Of a stretch of DNA of 64,000 nucleotides, positions 48,516 to 59,499 are shown piece after piece. The notes under the pieces were generated by a model. The model saw only the letters and a list, made by a program, of their open reading frames with translations, was not told where the DNA came from and made no database searches. The stretch lies in assembly GCF_026745355.1 (NCBI RefSeq), contig NC_079202.1, positions 10,589,487-10,653,486 of the forward strand. Direction: 5' to 3'. The stretch's first letter is position 1. Each line of letters opens with the position of its first letter. Position numbers and translations under genes: made by a program. The stretch is from Beta vulgaris subsp. vulgaris. Taxonomy: Eukaryota; Streptophyta; Magnoliopsida; Caryophyllales; Amaranthaceae.

Positions 48516-50147
48516 AGTACAATTAGGCCTGGCAAAAGTCGACCCAACCTGACAACCCGACCCGAACCCGACCTGAAATTAGCGGGTTTGGGTTGAGATT
48601 TTCAACCCGATTAGTTAAATGGGTCGACCTGAACCCGACCTGAAAGTTAAATGGGTCAGGTTCAGGTTGAATTTTCTGACCTGAAAATGACCCACATGAC
48701 CTGATTTGTAAATGGGTCAAAATCAGGTCGGGTCAACCCGTTATAACCTGACCCGAATAATTGAACTAAAAAACAAAAAATTGTTTTGAACGGTTGATAT
48801 TTTTCCAGCCAAAAACTTTGGGCCCAAAAAACAAAATGAGGCTAAACTTTCAATGACTCCTCTCCTCACAATCTTTCACTCTAACCCTAAAATTTCTAAA
48901 ATTATAACGCCTCACACACTCTCTCTCTTTATCTCTCTCTCTCTCTCTCTCTCTTTTTCTCTCTCTCACTTTCAGTCACTCCTCTTCTTCTTCGTTGCCG
49001 GCGCCGGCGCTTCGCTGCTCGCTGCTCCGTCTTCTTCGCCCCTCGCTGCTCCGTCTTCTTCGTTCGTTGCTGCTCGAATCACTCACATCAGGTATTTCTT
49101 TGCTCTAATTTTGTTCAATTTTTTTAGTTTTTCTTTATTTATGTGCTCGAATTTTGTTCTTATTTTTCTATTTTCTTCATTCTCCTTCATAAATCAGAAA
49201 TTTTTGCTGCTCTTCTTCAACATCAGGTATTCTTCTTTTCTCAATTTTATTTTCTTATTTTGTCCTTTATTTTCTTTCGGTTTTTTTCCTGCTATTTTTC
49301 TTCTGTTTTTCTGCTATTTTTTTTTTCCTGTCATGCTATTTTATTTCTTTTTGTTCTGGTATTTTATTTCGTTTTGTTCTGCTATTTTATTTTTTTTTCT
49401 GCAATTTTATTTCATTTTTTTTCCGTTTTTTCTTTTCTATTTTTCTATGTTAGACATTTATTTTCTTATTTTGTCCTTTATTTTCTTATTTTCTCATTTA
49501 TTTTATTATGCCTGTTTCATTTGTTTTTGGGTATAGTTTTTTTTTGTGTTTATATAGTTATAAGATTTTCTGGTTTATTGTGCCTGATTTTTTATGTGAT
49601 TTGAGTCCTTGATTCATCATGCATGTGATTTGAGTACTCTTCAATTCTGATTTCTTAATCAATATTACTTGAAATATTAATACTGTATTTTTTTTTTGTT
49701 TTGTGCTTGTAGATCCAGATGACTTGGAAGTAAACCAAGAGATTGATGCAACTGAAACAAGACTTTTTCGAAATGATGAAGCAGTTGTTTGGGATTAAAT
49801 TGTTTGGGATTATTTGTATTCTTTTAGACAATTTTGTTTGGGATTAATTTGTTGTTTTGCTTTAGAATTTTAAGATGCACTTGTTTGAAAAGTCAGGTTA
49901 AATAAACAAAATCAGGTTGACCCATCTCTGAATATAACAACCTGATTTACACCCAAAATAAAAGTTTCAGGTCAAATAAGGTCATATTCGGGTTGACCCG
50001 AACCCGAAAGTATCAGGTTCAGGTTGGGTTTTTCAACCTGAAATCTTAAATGGGTCAGGTTCGGGTTGGGGGGTGGCTGACCCGAAATCAGCTGACCCGA
50101 ACACGAACCTGACCCGACCTGATCTGTTTGACAGCCCTAAGTACAAT
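48516..50147. mobile_element. hAT transposon with spliced cargo
   Basis: Element 48524-50139 is flanked by the 8-bp duplication AGTACAAT (48516-48523 and 50140-50147). Inverted ends: TAGGCCTGGCAAAAG left, and TAGGGCTGTCAAACAG as reverse complement of the right. Subterminal regions are packed with GGGTCAGG/ACCCGACCTG variants on both sides, typical of hAT transposase binding sites. Transposase is absent. The core has a CT-rich leader (48915-48975), a CGTCTTCTTCG repeat, a donor CATCAG|GTATTT (49092), a T-rich intron, an acceptor GTGCTTGTAG (ending 49712), and a final exon. Confidence 0.9.
48853..49798 (+). pseudogene. Gene-like cargo of the hAT element
   Basis: ATG at 48853 opens a Ser/Leu-rich reading through the CT repeat to the donor at 49092. 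The last exon, from 49713, reads (in the frame without stops) PDDLEVNQEIDATETRLFRNDEAVVWD and ends TAA at 49796-49798. The frames of the two parts do not join at these sites. It may be the residue of the element's own transposase gene (first and last exons kept, middle deleted) or a captured host gene; I cannot tell which. Confidence 0.35.
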
Positions 50148-50445
50148 GTTGTGCGCTTTTGTTTTACTGTGTTTTTCTAATGCTTGTGATTTTGTGGCAG
50201 TAATCGAGCAATGCTTTTGCTAATTTATTATGTTAATGGATATACATTGGTTAGTGTTTCATTTGAGAGCACTTAATTTTGATTTATATGTTGCTTTGCC
50301 ATGTCAATGCATTGTTATGTACCCTAACTTAGCTTTATAGAGTTATTGGATATTAGAATTAGATTGTTGGAATTCGCTGTGTTTGTTAGATGATCCCTTT
50401 CATTTTCTTTCTCCTCTCCTCTTCCGTTTCGACCAGCCCCTTTCT
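50148..50445. other. Intergenic
   Basis: No feature recognised. The 5' end of any Helitron ending at 57522 should lie somewhere at or left of the gene fragments but was not found. Confidence 0.3.
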
Positions 50446-50565
50446 GTAAACTTCATAAAAACACCAACGCCAACTCAAGTTGCTAGCCACGCTCAGAAGT
50501 ATTATCTTCAAAGGAGTAATCTCAATTATCATAGATCTAGCCTTTTTTATATCACTACTGATTAA
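50446..50565 (+). pseudogene. SHAQKYF-type MYB fragment
   Basis: Reads NFIKTPTPTQVASHAQKYYL then QRSNLNYHRSSLFYITTD and stops. This is the third helix of a single MYB repeat with the diagnostic SHAQKYF/Y motif and the following RRSSLFDITTD-like tail found in plant MYB-related regulators. The sequence upstream is unrelated, so only about 38 residues survive, and the basic run normally between LN and RSSLF is eroded. Confidence 0.8.
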
Positions 50566-51981
50566 TTAGGTATGATCTTATTCAATCAGCTTTGAAATCA
50601 AAATAAAAAATATGAGAAATTGAAGTATTATTCAGATTTCTGATATATTTTTTTTTGGCTATAAAGGTTGCTGCAAGTCATCGAATAATCTACACATCAA
50701 TAACAATGGAATTGGGTTTTTGATTGATTAATGTAATTAGTTGAATTAGAGAGTGATAAGACAGTGACTTATTATGTGTTTGAGTGTTCTGTTTTTTTTT
50801 TCCTTTGATTTTTGACATTTTAATTGGAGTACATATGAAGTGTCCTGAGATTCGCCCTGAAGATGTCGTTTTGAGTTTCTCTGTTCAATGTCATCGTCAT
50901 TTTGGCTTGAGAGAGAAGAACCTCTGTCGATTATTTGCCCTAAAGATTTGTCCGAGGTTTCCTTCTTTCAATGATTTTATCTTCTTTTTACTTCACACAT
51001 TCTTTCATCTTGGTTTTCCTCCAACCCATTCATTTTGGTTTACCAGGATTTTGCCCCTTCCCCCTTTTTCCATGTCTATCTCCTCTTTTTCTCTCTCCTT
51101 TTTTTTTTTTCTCTTTCCTTCTCTTCTTTTCATTTTAGCAATTTTTGTTTAAAGCTTGAACATCAGGTTCAAATTCTAATGAATTTAGGGTTAAAATTTT
51201 ACAGGTTTTTATTCGACCTTCGGCATGTAAGATTTGATTCATTTGAGAGACGGGTGAGGATGATAGCAGCATCAACAACAGAAGCAATGACAACGACAAC
51301 AACAACATCAGAGATAGGTGAGGAATTTAATGATTACCTTGTTATGCTTCAGTTTTTGGATTTTGGTATATTTTTCGGTTATTGGTGATAAAATTTTCAC
51401 TTGTTCAAATGGGTTCAGCTCAAATCTGTGACTTATGCTGCTGATTAGGTTCTTTTTAAGTTTTTTTATGCTAATGTTGCAAACTTTTTCTTCTGGGCTA
51501 TACTTAGTCTTAGTGGGTTTTTTTTTGGGATTTCTGATGTTTCTGATTATTGGATTGGTTGATCTTTGTCTTGTTTGAAAATGGGCAAAACATGCAGTTG
51601 AATGATTTTGGAGGAGTAAAATGAGCAACTCTAGAAGTTTAAATTAGGGTATCAAAGGAAGGTTGGAGTTTGTTGTTTGCTAGGTTGGAGTTTGTTGTTT
51701 GGTAGGTTGGAGATTATTATCTTGTTGACAAAGTATCCCTCTTGAACATAATTGCGGAGGAGAAAAATGTTCAATTATAATGCTAAATGTTCCTGTATTT
51801 GGAAAACTAAGAAAAACAAAAGAGAACGGAGGGAGTATATACAATCTTCTAGGGGATGTTTGGTTTTCTAAGACAATTAGTTGGAAAATAAAAGGTGGAA
51901 AGAAATATAGAAAAGGTCTTTTTAACTTACATGATGGTAATCACAGGATGCACACAGAGAGTTATTATCCAAAGTACGCAC
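50566..51981. other. Fragment-rich region without an identified gene
   Basis: 51167-51317 looks like an exon between TTTTACAG and GATAG|GTGAGG, but its translation (Thr/Ala-rich) matches nothing known to me. 51729-51836 has a Stowaway-like right end (GAACGGAGGGAGTATA) and a weak left end. The reading from 50836 (MKCPEIRPEDVVLSF) is unrecognised. Confidence 0.3.
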
Positions 51982-52105
51982 CTCTTCTTCACATTATATG
52001 ATTCAGTGCCATGCAAGTACTCATATCTCCAGTCAGCATAAAAGGAAGTCAGAAGTCTGTCGGTATATGCTGTGATTGATAAGCTCTTCCTCACAAGGTA
52101 CCATT
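51982..52105 (-). pseudogene. Unidentified exon fragment
   Basis: Minus-strand frame reads WYLVRKSLSITAYTDRLLTS, FYADWRYEYLHGTESYNVKKR, ending at a good donor AAGAG|GTGCGT. The Trp/Tyr-rich, varied composition looks like true protein coding rather than noise, but I do not recognise the family. It fits the pattern of neighbouring gene fragments that keep splice sites. Confidence 0.4.
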
Positions 52106-53131
52106 TAATATTTTGATTCGTCACAGGGTTCTTTTTGAGTTTTTGATGCTTATGTTGCAAATTTTCACTCTATTGCATACCTCATGCTTCATCTTAATCT
52201 TAGTTTTGATTTGCTTTAATGCTTGTGACATTAATTACATAAGAGAAGATCACCTTAGATATAGCTCAACCACTTAATTTTTAGACAACAAGAGGTTGAT
52301 CCTCATTTCTATTTTCTTAAATTTTCATCAATATTGAAACTTTATTCATTTCATATGTTTTGTAGCTTAATTTCCACCGTTATTAGTTTAATGAAATGGG
52401 TTGTTAAGGATCTTAAGCAAATAATCTTTGTATTCTCATATTGTTAATTTGGATGATCTTCAAATTGAAATTTTCATCTTTTCTTTTGGAGCTTTTGGGA
52501 TGAGAATATGAGGTGTTTTTAAATTAGTTAGACTTTTCTTTGAATCTGAATTTGGCAAGTTTTAAGTAAATAAGATGATTTTGAATCTAAAGCTTTTTTT
52601 GTTTGTCTTGTTAGATTAGGTATGCTTATGTTTCAAAGGGATTATGGATCAATAAGATTATAGTGATCAAAGAAAAAAACTTTTGGAAGAATAGCCAATC
52701 ATCTTGTATGCCTACATTAATTTGTCACTATCCTATTATACGATTTTGTCAATGAACCAAACGACTGACTTTTTTACGTAATCTCCAGTAATTTCTCCCT
52801 CCCATTTTTTTAGGTTGGGGGCTGGGGTTGGTTAGGACACTTCCATGTCAAATATATGTGAGAAAATGGTGGCAATAGTCTTTAAATAACAGTAACAACC
52901 ACAACCAAAAATGCACATGTTCTATCCTTTAGGCTAAAATACTCAAGTCTAGCTAAAAAGGTAGTTCAACAAACACACAAAAGGAGGTGATATTGAGGTG
53001 CCCTAACTATCAATAGCGAGCAATTTCTTATTATCCTTAGTGAAATAGAAGCAACCACCCAAAAGGCCTTAACAGCATCACATTACTCACACCTAATATA
53101 GGAAGTTTAATATTACAGGGGTTAGCACTAC
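52106..53131. other. Intergenic between gene fragments
   Basis: No gene or mobile-element end recognised. Confidence 0.3.
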
Positions 53132-53995
53132 CTGGGTCCCACTTCCATCCTTGCTTGTAAACCAATGCTTCTGTTATCATCTTCCTGATTGCTGTGAGTG
53201 TCATTTTCATTGCCATTGTCCGACTCTTCATCCCTTTTGTTTTCGTACGGATTTTCCATTCCTGACGCAGCTTTTAATTCCACTACCACTAGACTAAAAA
53301 AAGAATGAAGAAAAATTTAAATTAAAAATAAAAACGAATATATAGTGGCATACCAGTTTTTCATAAGAGGAGAAGAGAAAGAAGTAAAAGACCAGCTGAA
53401 AGAGCTTATTCCATTATCTAATCGGGAATTAGCATGCAGGTTTTTGTCATATGTGCTAGAAAGTTCGAAAAATTGAAAGACTCCTACACGAACCATGAAG
53501 CTGATGGAAAGCTTGAAAATGTAAAGACACTTACACTGTGACACCTCTTCCAAACATGCTGCCAAAGGTTCTTAAGTTCATTTTTTCTTATAGGCTTTAC
53601 CAGAAAGTCAACAACACCCTTGGATAAGCACTTTAAGATTAAACCCATCGAATCATGAGATGACATCATTGCACACAAAATCATCAAATGTTGCAGCTAA
53701 AGACCATAAGATGAGTAAACATTTACATCTAAAATCTAAATAATTTTTAAAAACAAGGCAAGACATGCACAAAGAAAGACCAAATAAGCACAAATCGAAT
53801 ACAAAACATAAACTAAATACAACAAGGAACAAAAGCTCACAAATGACAGGAGTAATCTGGCAGCTTTTGTGACTCATTATCTTGGACAGAAGACCTATAC
53901 CAGGGAGTCCAGATGTGACTACCTTAGTTAAAACTAGGTCAATCTGATTACTCAAATCTTCTAAGATTTTCCATGCTTCTATGCCATTTGACACA
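53132..53995 (-). pseudogene. Pseudo-response regulator (PRR3/PRR7-type) relic
   Basis: Three exon remnants of a circadian-clock PRR. 53841-53995: SNGIEAWKILEDLSNQIDLV then LTKVVTSGLPGIGLLSKIMS, the middle of the pseudo-receiver domain. 53535-53669: [45 protein letters not shown], the receiver C-terminus. 53132-53293: SSGSGIKS, then in another frame ENPYENKRDEESDNGNEND and QEDDNRSIGLQAR, then in a third frame KDGSGTQ before a donor. Damage: the receiver N-terminus is missing, the acceptor before MMSSHD reads GTGCAA where CAG is expected, the third exon has two frameshifts, and the usual Glu at the pseudo-phosphorylation site is Lys (LTKVV). Introns are kept, so it arose by DNA duplication or capture, not reverse transcription. 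Confidence 0.85.
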
Positions 53996-54965
53996 ATTAA
54001 AAAGATGAAGACGATTGCTGCCAGGATGTGTGCTTAAAATTTCGCTACCATTTATGAAATAAACTACTTTTGGGGGGAAGTAGCTTGAGATTCTGAAATT
54101 TTCTCATCACTGGAGTGAATCTAATTGTATCTTGCTATCATGTGCAGGGCAAAGGATTTCAATGTCATCATGGATTGATTCTGTACATTTTTTCTCTCAA
54201 TTTTAGCTTATTTTGCATTTTTTCTCTTAACAACTTAAATTCGAAGCAACAGAAGGGTTTATGTACAGCTTATATGTATTCATAAGTAGTAATGTTTGAA
54301 TTATTATGATTCTTAATTTCTTAATGCTAATCATTGTAGTCCTGCATGTACTGTTTATGTAGTTCAGTAGCCTTAGACTTTGTCATCTCCAGAAAGCCAA
54401 CTTGCCAAATTCCTTTCTCAATAAAAACCTTGAAAATTGTCTCATAATCTGGTCATTTTAGTGCTTGAATTTTCTCCTGCTTGCACTGCAACAGAATGGA
54501 TTCCTTTCCAGTGGTGGAAAGTCAGCATGATGCAGAAAACAGGGAAAAAGTGCGAGGTTTGCTGATATTACAGGTTGTGAACAAAAAATGAAGATGTGAG
54601 GAATTTAAGCCTTCTCTGTATGATAGGTTGTGTTATTACCATTAGTGAATCTTGCCTTTTGTGCTTCTCCTTTTCCTAAGAGTCGTCTGCGTTGGGGTTG
54701 GAATTGCAGGCTATCGATTATTAGGGCGAGGAATTTGAGGGCCGGAGCGCAAGACTATTGAGGGAAGAGAAAGTTGGTGAAGTTGGGCTCCAAAGCCATC
54801 CATTGTGCTGCTAAGAGCAAGCTGACTGTCCTCTCATTGCCTGGTGGTCAGGTAGTATTTTGATATTAATTTTTTTTGTGCTGTTCAATATCACATTATT
54901 TTATTGTCGATTGTTTTATATCATATTACTTTTGTTTAATGTCACTATTTTTTGTGCTGTCCAAT
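53996..54965. other. Fragment-rich region without an identified gene
   Basis: 54714-54851 is bounded by an acceptor GAATTGCAG and a donor GGTCAG|GTAGT; one frame ends KLGSKAIHCAAKSKLTVLSL, which I do not recognise, and other parts contain stops. Probably another captured exon. Confidence 0.3.
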
Positions 54966-55082
54966 CCTATTCCTACTTCTATTGTGAGTGAATCTAAGGT
55001 GTTCTTCATGAAGATGAGAGGCGATTACCAGTGTTATTTTAAGTCTGGTGATGAAAGGAAATATGTTCTAGAGGTCTGCTGA
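54966..55082 (+). pseudogene. 14-3-3 protein fragment
   Basis: Reads IVSESKVFFMKMRGDYQCYF then KSGDERKYVLEVC and stops. It matches the 14-3-3 segment around helices 4-5 ([21 protein letters not shown]...), but the Leu-Ala-Glu before Phe is shortened and the arginine-tyrosine pair is altered. About 33 residues remain of a protein normally near 250. No neighbouring 14-3-3 exon was found. Confidence 0.75.
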
Positions 55083-56299
55083 GGTTTGACTTTCTTTGAA
55101 TTTTTGATTAAACATTCGCATTAACTTATACAAGGCCGGTCTCACCACAACTTTTTGGCACGACCAGATCGCCTTGAGGATCTTCGATGAATGACTTTTT
55201 ACATCATGAAGGTCCCATAAGTGACTTGTTGTATTGTTCAGGGGTAACTTATTAGAGTCTGCAATTCAGATGGTTCTGTTTTGATTTTGGGTTGTGCTCG
55301 AAATATATCGTAAAATAGGTAATTCAAGTTGAGTTGGGATTATTTGGGTTGGATTCAAGTTAGTTTATCTGGTCAGGTCAAAATAGTGTCAGCTAAGGGT
55401 ATGTTAAGGGTTACTTATGAGGAACTTATTGAGAGGTGAATAGGTTAATTGTAATATTGTTTAGGGTGACTCAATGCCAATGGTCTCACCCAAGACCAAT
55501 TGTCGAGCATAGTAGTCTGTAAGTGCACAGGTACGCTAGCTTATGGTTTTCTTCATCCTCCTGCAGGTTTGCTACCTGCTGGAGATGATATGGTAGAAGT
55601 AGAAATGATATGCAAGTGTTAAGATTGTCTAATTAGCTTGAACTTATGAAAATTACTATACTTAGATATTTTCGTTGGCAATTTCAATAGTAGGTCATTT
55701 TGCTAGAAAACTTTTGGTGTTCAAAGTAGTACAAATTCAAAGCGTGGTAATGAAAGAATACAATTTTACTTTCCTTGATATTTTTCTCTAACTTCCCTTT
55801 TTCTTACTCTTGTTCGAACTTTTTTGGGTAAAGCATGAAGTCTTTCTCTAATTTTATTTTTCTATTTTTTTCCCGGTTTAAGCTATATCTTTTGAACTTT
55901 CTGGTTTGATTTTTTTGGGGTTAAGCATGAAGTCTTTCTCTATTTTTTTTTCTATTTTTTCTCTGTTTAAGCTATAGCTTTTGAACTTTTTGGTTATGTT
56001 TTGAGTGAAATTATTTTCAATATTTTGCTTGATATTGAATAAGAGTGTGTTTCGAATTGATGTGCTTTTAGCTACAAGGACTAAAGATTACGTTGGTGTC
56101 GGTTGTTCTTGCTTATATTTATAGAGATTTAAGGTTGTTGAAAGAGAAGATTCTAAGTCTAAGAGATTTAGGCGATTAACATGATACATGCTTATCCTTG
56201 TAATGATAGTTGTTTTTTCAAAGAAAGTAATTTTTTTTATGGCCAGAAAAGTAAGTTAATAATATTTGTAATAAATTTGTCCATTTACCTCCTATGCAG
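55083..56299. other. Intergenic between gene fragments
   Basis: No coding region. A direct repeat of the form AAGCATGAAGTCTTTCTCTA occurs at 55833 and 55924, with TTTTGAACTTT following each copy: a local duplication of about 90 bp. Confidence 0.35.
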
Positions 56300-56840
56300 A
56301 AATCGAATCAAGAATTTTCATACAAATTCTCCATGGAAAGCTAGACTTCGAATCTGAACCATGGCCAAATATTTCAGATACTGCAAAGGATTTGATCCGT
56401 AAAATTCTTCAAAGAGACCCAAAGACGCGCATAACAGCTTATGAAGCTCTCTGTGAGTCATAATTCATTAAAAGAAAAAAATATGATGCAAAAATGTCTA
56501 CGTCATTGAGTATGGTTAGCCTAATTGTACGCTGAGTTCGAAATCTATCTCCTGCAGGTCACCCATGGATTGTGGATGACACCATTGCACCTGATAAACC
56601 ACTGGACTTTGCCGTTTTATCACGTTCGAAACATTTTTCAGCTATGAACAAAGTTAAAAAGATGGCTTTACATGTATGTTTATATTACTTTCCTTTTGGA
56701 GTCTTTATGTGTGTTATCAGATTGGTGCTTACCCTTGTTGTTAATCAGATTGTCACATATGTAGTATATTTCAAAATTTACGATTCCAGGTTGCAAATGA
56801 GTGAACTTTAGTGAGGAGGAAAACATCTTCTGGCTGATTT
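56300..56840 (+). pseudogene. Calcium-dependent protein kinase (CDPK) relic
   Basis: Exon 56300-56452 follows an acceptor TATGCAG and reads [47 protein letters not shown], i.e. kinase subdomains X-XI. Exon 56558-56673 reads [38 protein letters not shown], the start of the CDPK autoinhibitory junction. These two join in phase across a GT-AG intron. A third piece from 56790 starts VANE, then after a TGA and a two-base shift FSEEEN, where VIAE-x-LSEEE of the first EF-hand region belongs; it then loses similarity. The catalytic loop and the EF hands are gone, so it cannot be an active kinase. Confidence 0.85.
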
Positions 56841-57494
56841 GGTTTTCCCATCTTTTGTTTGGGTTTTGAGAGTGGATTATAGTTTTCCAAAGGATGAAAA
56901 ATAGTTCTTCCAATGTTGGAATACATTGTCTTTTTTTAATGGAAGAAATGCCACATTTTCCTCCATGTTCCTTACCTTCCTCATTTGCTCTACCTAATCC
57001 ATCCTCTGCCATGCATCTCCATTTTTCCATCTCTCTAACTATTGTGGCAAGGAATCAAACAAAAGAAAACTAAATACGGTTACAGTTCAAATAAATTGAA
57101 CGCTTTTTTTGCTGGTATTGTTATGCTATGTATTCTCAGTTCTAATATCAAATTTCTGCTTTTGTGTTCAAATCTCTCTGCTTGTAAACAAAACTTTGTA
57201 AGTTGTCAAGAAAATAATTTTCCTCTGAAATCGTTGATCTTCATTTCTTATCCAGCATTGCAAAGATCTTCAGTTTTTTTAGTGATCATTTAGATATTAT
57301 TGGTATGGTTATCTAAGTCGAAGAACATGTGTAAATCATTATGACATGCTATATACACAACAAGGGCGTTTTAGAGCTAATGCAATCTACATAACTTATG
57401 TTCTTAACTACCAAGTTTAGATGTCTTTGTTTTCCCTAAATGATTATGCTAATGATGAACATTTAGTTGTTTGCAATTACTTTTGCTATCTTGG
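56841..57494. other. Intergenic
   Basis: No coding region recognised; leads into the Helitron-like terminus. Confidence 0.3.
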
Positions 57495-57522
57495 GGGCCG
57501 TGCGCCGCGGTCCAATAACTAG
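57495..57522 (+). mobile_element. Helitron 3' terminus
   Basis: Hairpin GGGCCGTG-CGC-CGCGGTCC (57495-57513, with two G-T pairs) followed by AATAA and CTAG (57519-57522), then host T. This is the Helitron 3' signature. The 5' TC end was not located, so the element length is unknown. Gene fragments upstream are candidate cargo. Confidence 0.7.
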
Positions 57523-58001
57523 TATATAGAAAAACATATGTTTTCAGAAATATTGAAAATATACTTAATATATAATAAAAAGATACTAGTATAACGTACA
57601 ATAAGCATCTACATAAATAGCAATATGAATCAATTTTATTAGACAAAATAATCCACACCTATATTATTATGAAGCAAAATATTTAATCATATTATCATGC
57701 TTACTTTTACACTCTTTATTACACAACTTTCATATCGAATATCTTATTTTCTATTGATATACAAAAAAATTTATGTAATTTAAATATTAATAATATACAA
57801 TATGAAGAATTCACAAGATAAATTGTGGTATTTATAAGTCATAGATTCAATATAAAGTGACAATTGCAAATAGTATTACAAATGCAAATGGTATAAAAAT
57901 TAAAAATCATATGATGTATAAAAGAACACCAATGATGATGATGGTGATGATGACGATGATAATAATAAAAGTATATTTTGTAAGTTTATATATTGATATA
58001 A
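57523..58001. other. AT-rich body of a second Helitron
   Basis: No gene. An ATG ATG repeat (57931-57960) precedes the terminus at 58028. The 5' end is unresolved. Confidence 0.35.
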
Positions 58002-58028
58002 CCGTGTATGACACGGGGACCAAACTAG
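58002..58028 (+). mobile_element. Second Helitron 3' terminus
   Basis: Perfect 6-bp hairpin CCGTGT-ATG-ACACGG (58002-58016), an 8-nt spacer, then CTAG (58025-58028) and T. Confidence 0.7.
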
Positions 58029-58582
58029 TTTTACTAATATAGTCATTGAGATAAATCTAAAAAGATCCCACATGACCTCGAGATGATGCAAGTAAAAAAA
58101 AAACGAAGGAAGTATAATTTATTTTCAAACATTTTAGAAGATTTGGAAACATAAGGGCACTAAGGCACCCCATATTAGCTATAGAATTTTTTTTGAACAA
58201 ATACGATGGAAGATAATTAATTTTTATATAAAATGCTCATTAAGAATATTTCACAAAAAAGTACTGAAAAAAGATTACCAGAGATAGCGTAAATCTATAG
58301 CCAAAAATAACTCTTAATATTTTTTGCACATAATTTTTTTCCTACATACTAGGAAGAATATTAAAATTTAGAGAAAGGATCCCTGTATCGTTTTTTGGCA
58401 CATAAACTAAGAGGAAAGATAGAATTTTTAATGTTTTTTGCACGTAAATTAAGTTCCCGACATTGTTCAAATATTATTGGATGTCTCCGAGGGAGTATCA
58501 TTTTTTTTTGTGTGTGTGTGTGTTTTAAAAGAGCCACATGGGGAAATGAGATATACTACATTACTATTTTAAAAGATAATTA

Positions 58583-58583
<1 letters not shown>
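58029..58583. other. Intergenic
   Basis: AT-rich, no gene. Short TG run at 58510-58523. Confidence 0.3.

Positions 58584-58640
<57 letters not shown>
58584..58640. repeat. TAA microsatellite
   Basis: About 18 TAA/ATA units immediately left of the Stowaway MITE. Confidence 0.95.
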
Positions 58641-58642
58641 TA

Positions 58643-58912
58643 CTCCATCTGTTCCATACTATTTTGTACATTTACTATTTGGGACAGAACATAGGAATAA
58701 CGTACTATAATGGGAGTGGGGTTAAAAAGCAAAATTAGATTGGAGAGAATCTGTGGAAAAGGTGGAAAACTAAAGGAAGGTGGGAAAAGTGGTAGACCCA
58801 CCTTATTAAAAATAGTAAAAGCATGTCCCAAAATGGAATAAAACATAATGCACAATAAAATACGTAACGTCCATTTGGGGAAAATGCACAATAAAATATG
58901 GAACGGAGGGAG
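58643..58912. mobile_element. Stowaway MITE, complete
   Basis: 270 bp with ends CTCCATCTGTTCC and (reverse complement) CTCCCTCCGTTCC, flanked by TA dinucleotides. Internal TTTTGTACATTTACTATTTG is shared with the split copy at 59500. Confidence 0.85.
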
Positions 58913-58914
58913 TA

Positions 58915-59499
58915 TTTATTAACTCGTGAATATTTACGATTTTTATAATGTCATGTATTAAAATGGGAATGGGAATGGTAAAATATTATTATCTTATACT
59001 CCTATTACTTTACATTATCTATTTTATCTGAAATTTCATTTTATTAATTTATAATAATAGATAAATAAGTGTGCAAAATCCTTGTCAATTTTTGTGGAAA
59101 AGTATCCCTGACTTTAAATTAATTGTTTAATATTACCATACTTAGATTTTTATCACCCTTAATAAATCATGCATAGCTTATCATTTGTATAATATAGATA
59201 ATTTGCATTAGTTTATTCATCAATGACAAACATCATAATACTAGAATCATCTGATCACATTTTTATTGGAAGAAATGTATGTATATTTTTAAGTAGCACA
59301 CTAAGAGAGCTTATAATTATTTTTATTATATTGTACTACCAAATATATAATAATAATAATAATCTACAATGTTAGGAAAAAAATTCAATGTATGTATATA
59401 CTATTTCTAGTCTCTATTATTTAAATAATAAGTGTGATAGTGTTTATTTAGTATTTATTGTTTTTAGAAGATTTCATTTTTTCCCAAAATAGAGATATA
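58915..59499. other. Intergenic
   Basis: AT-rich, nothing recognised. Confidence 0.3.

Noticed and set aside
49143..49604. Long Phe-rich open readings
   Set aside because: They lie in the T-rich intron of the hAT cargo; low complexity.
53653..53994. A continuous 113-residue minus-strand protein
   Set aside because: Only its first 50 residues are PRR exon; the rest is intron read-through.
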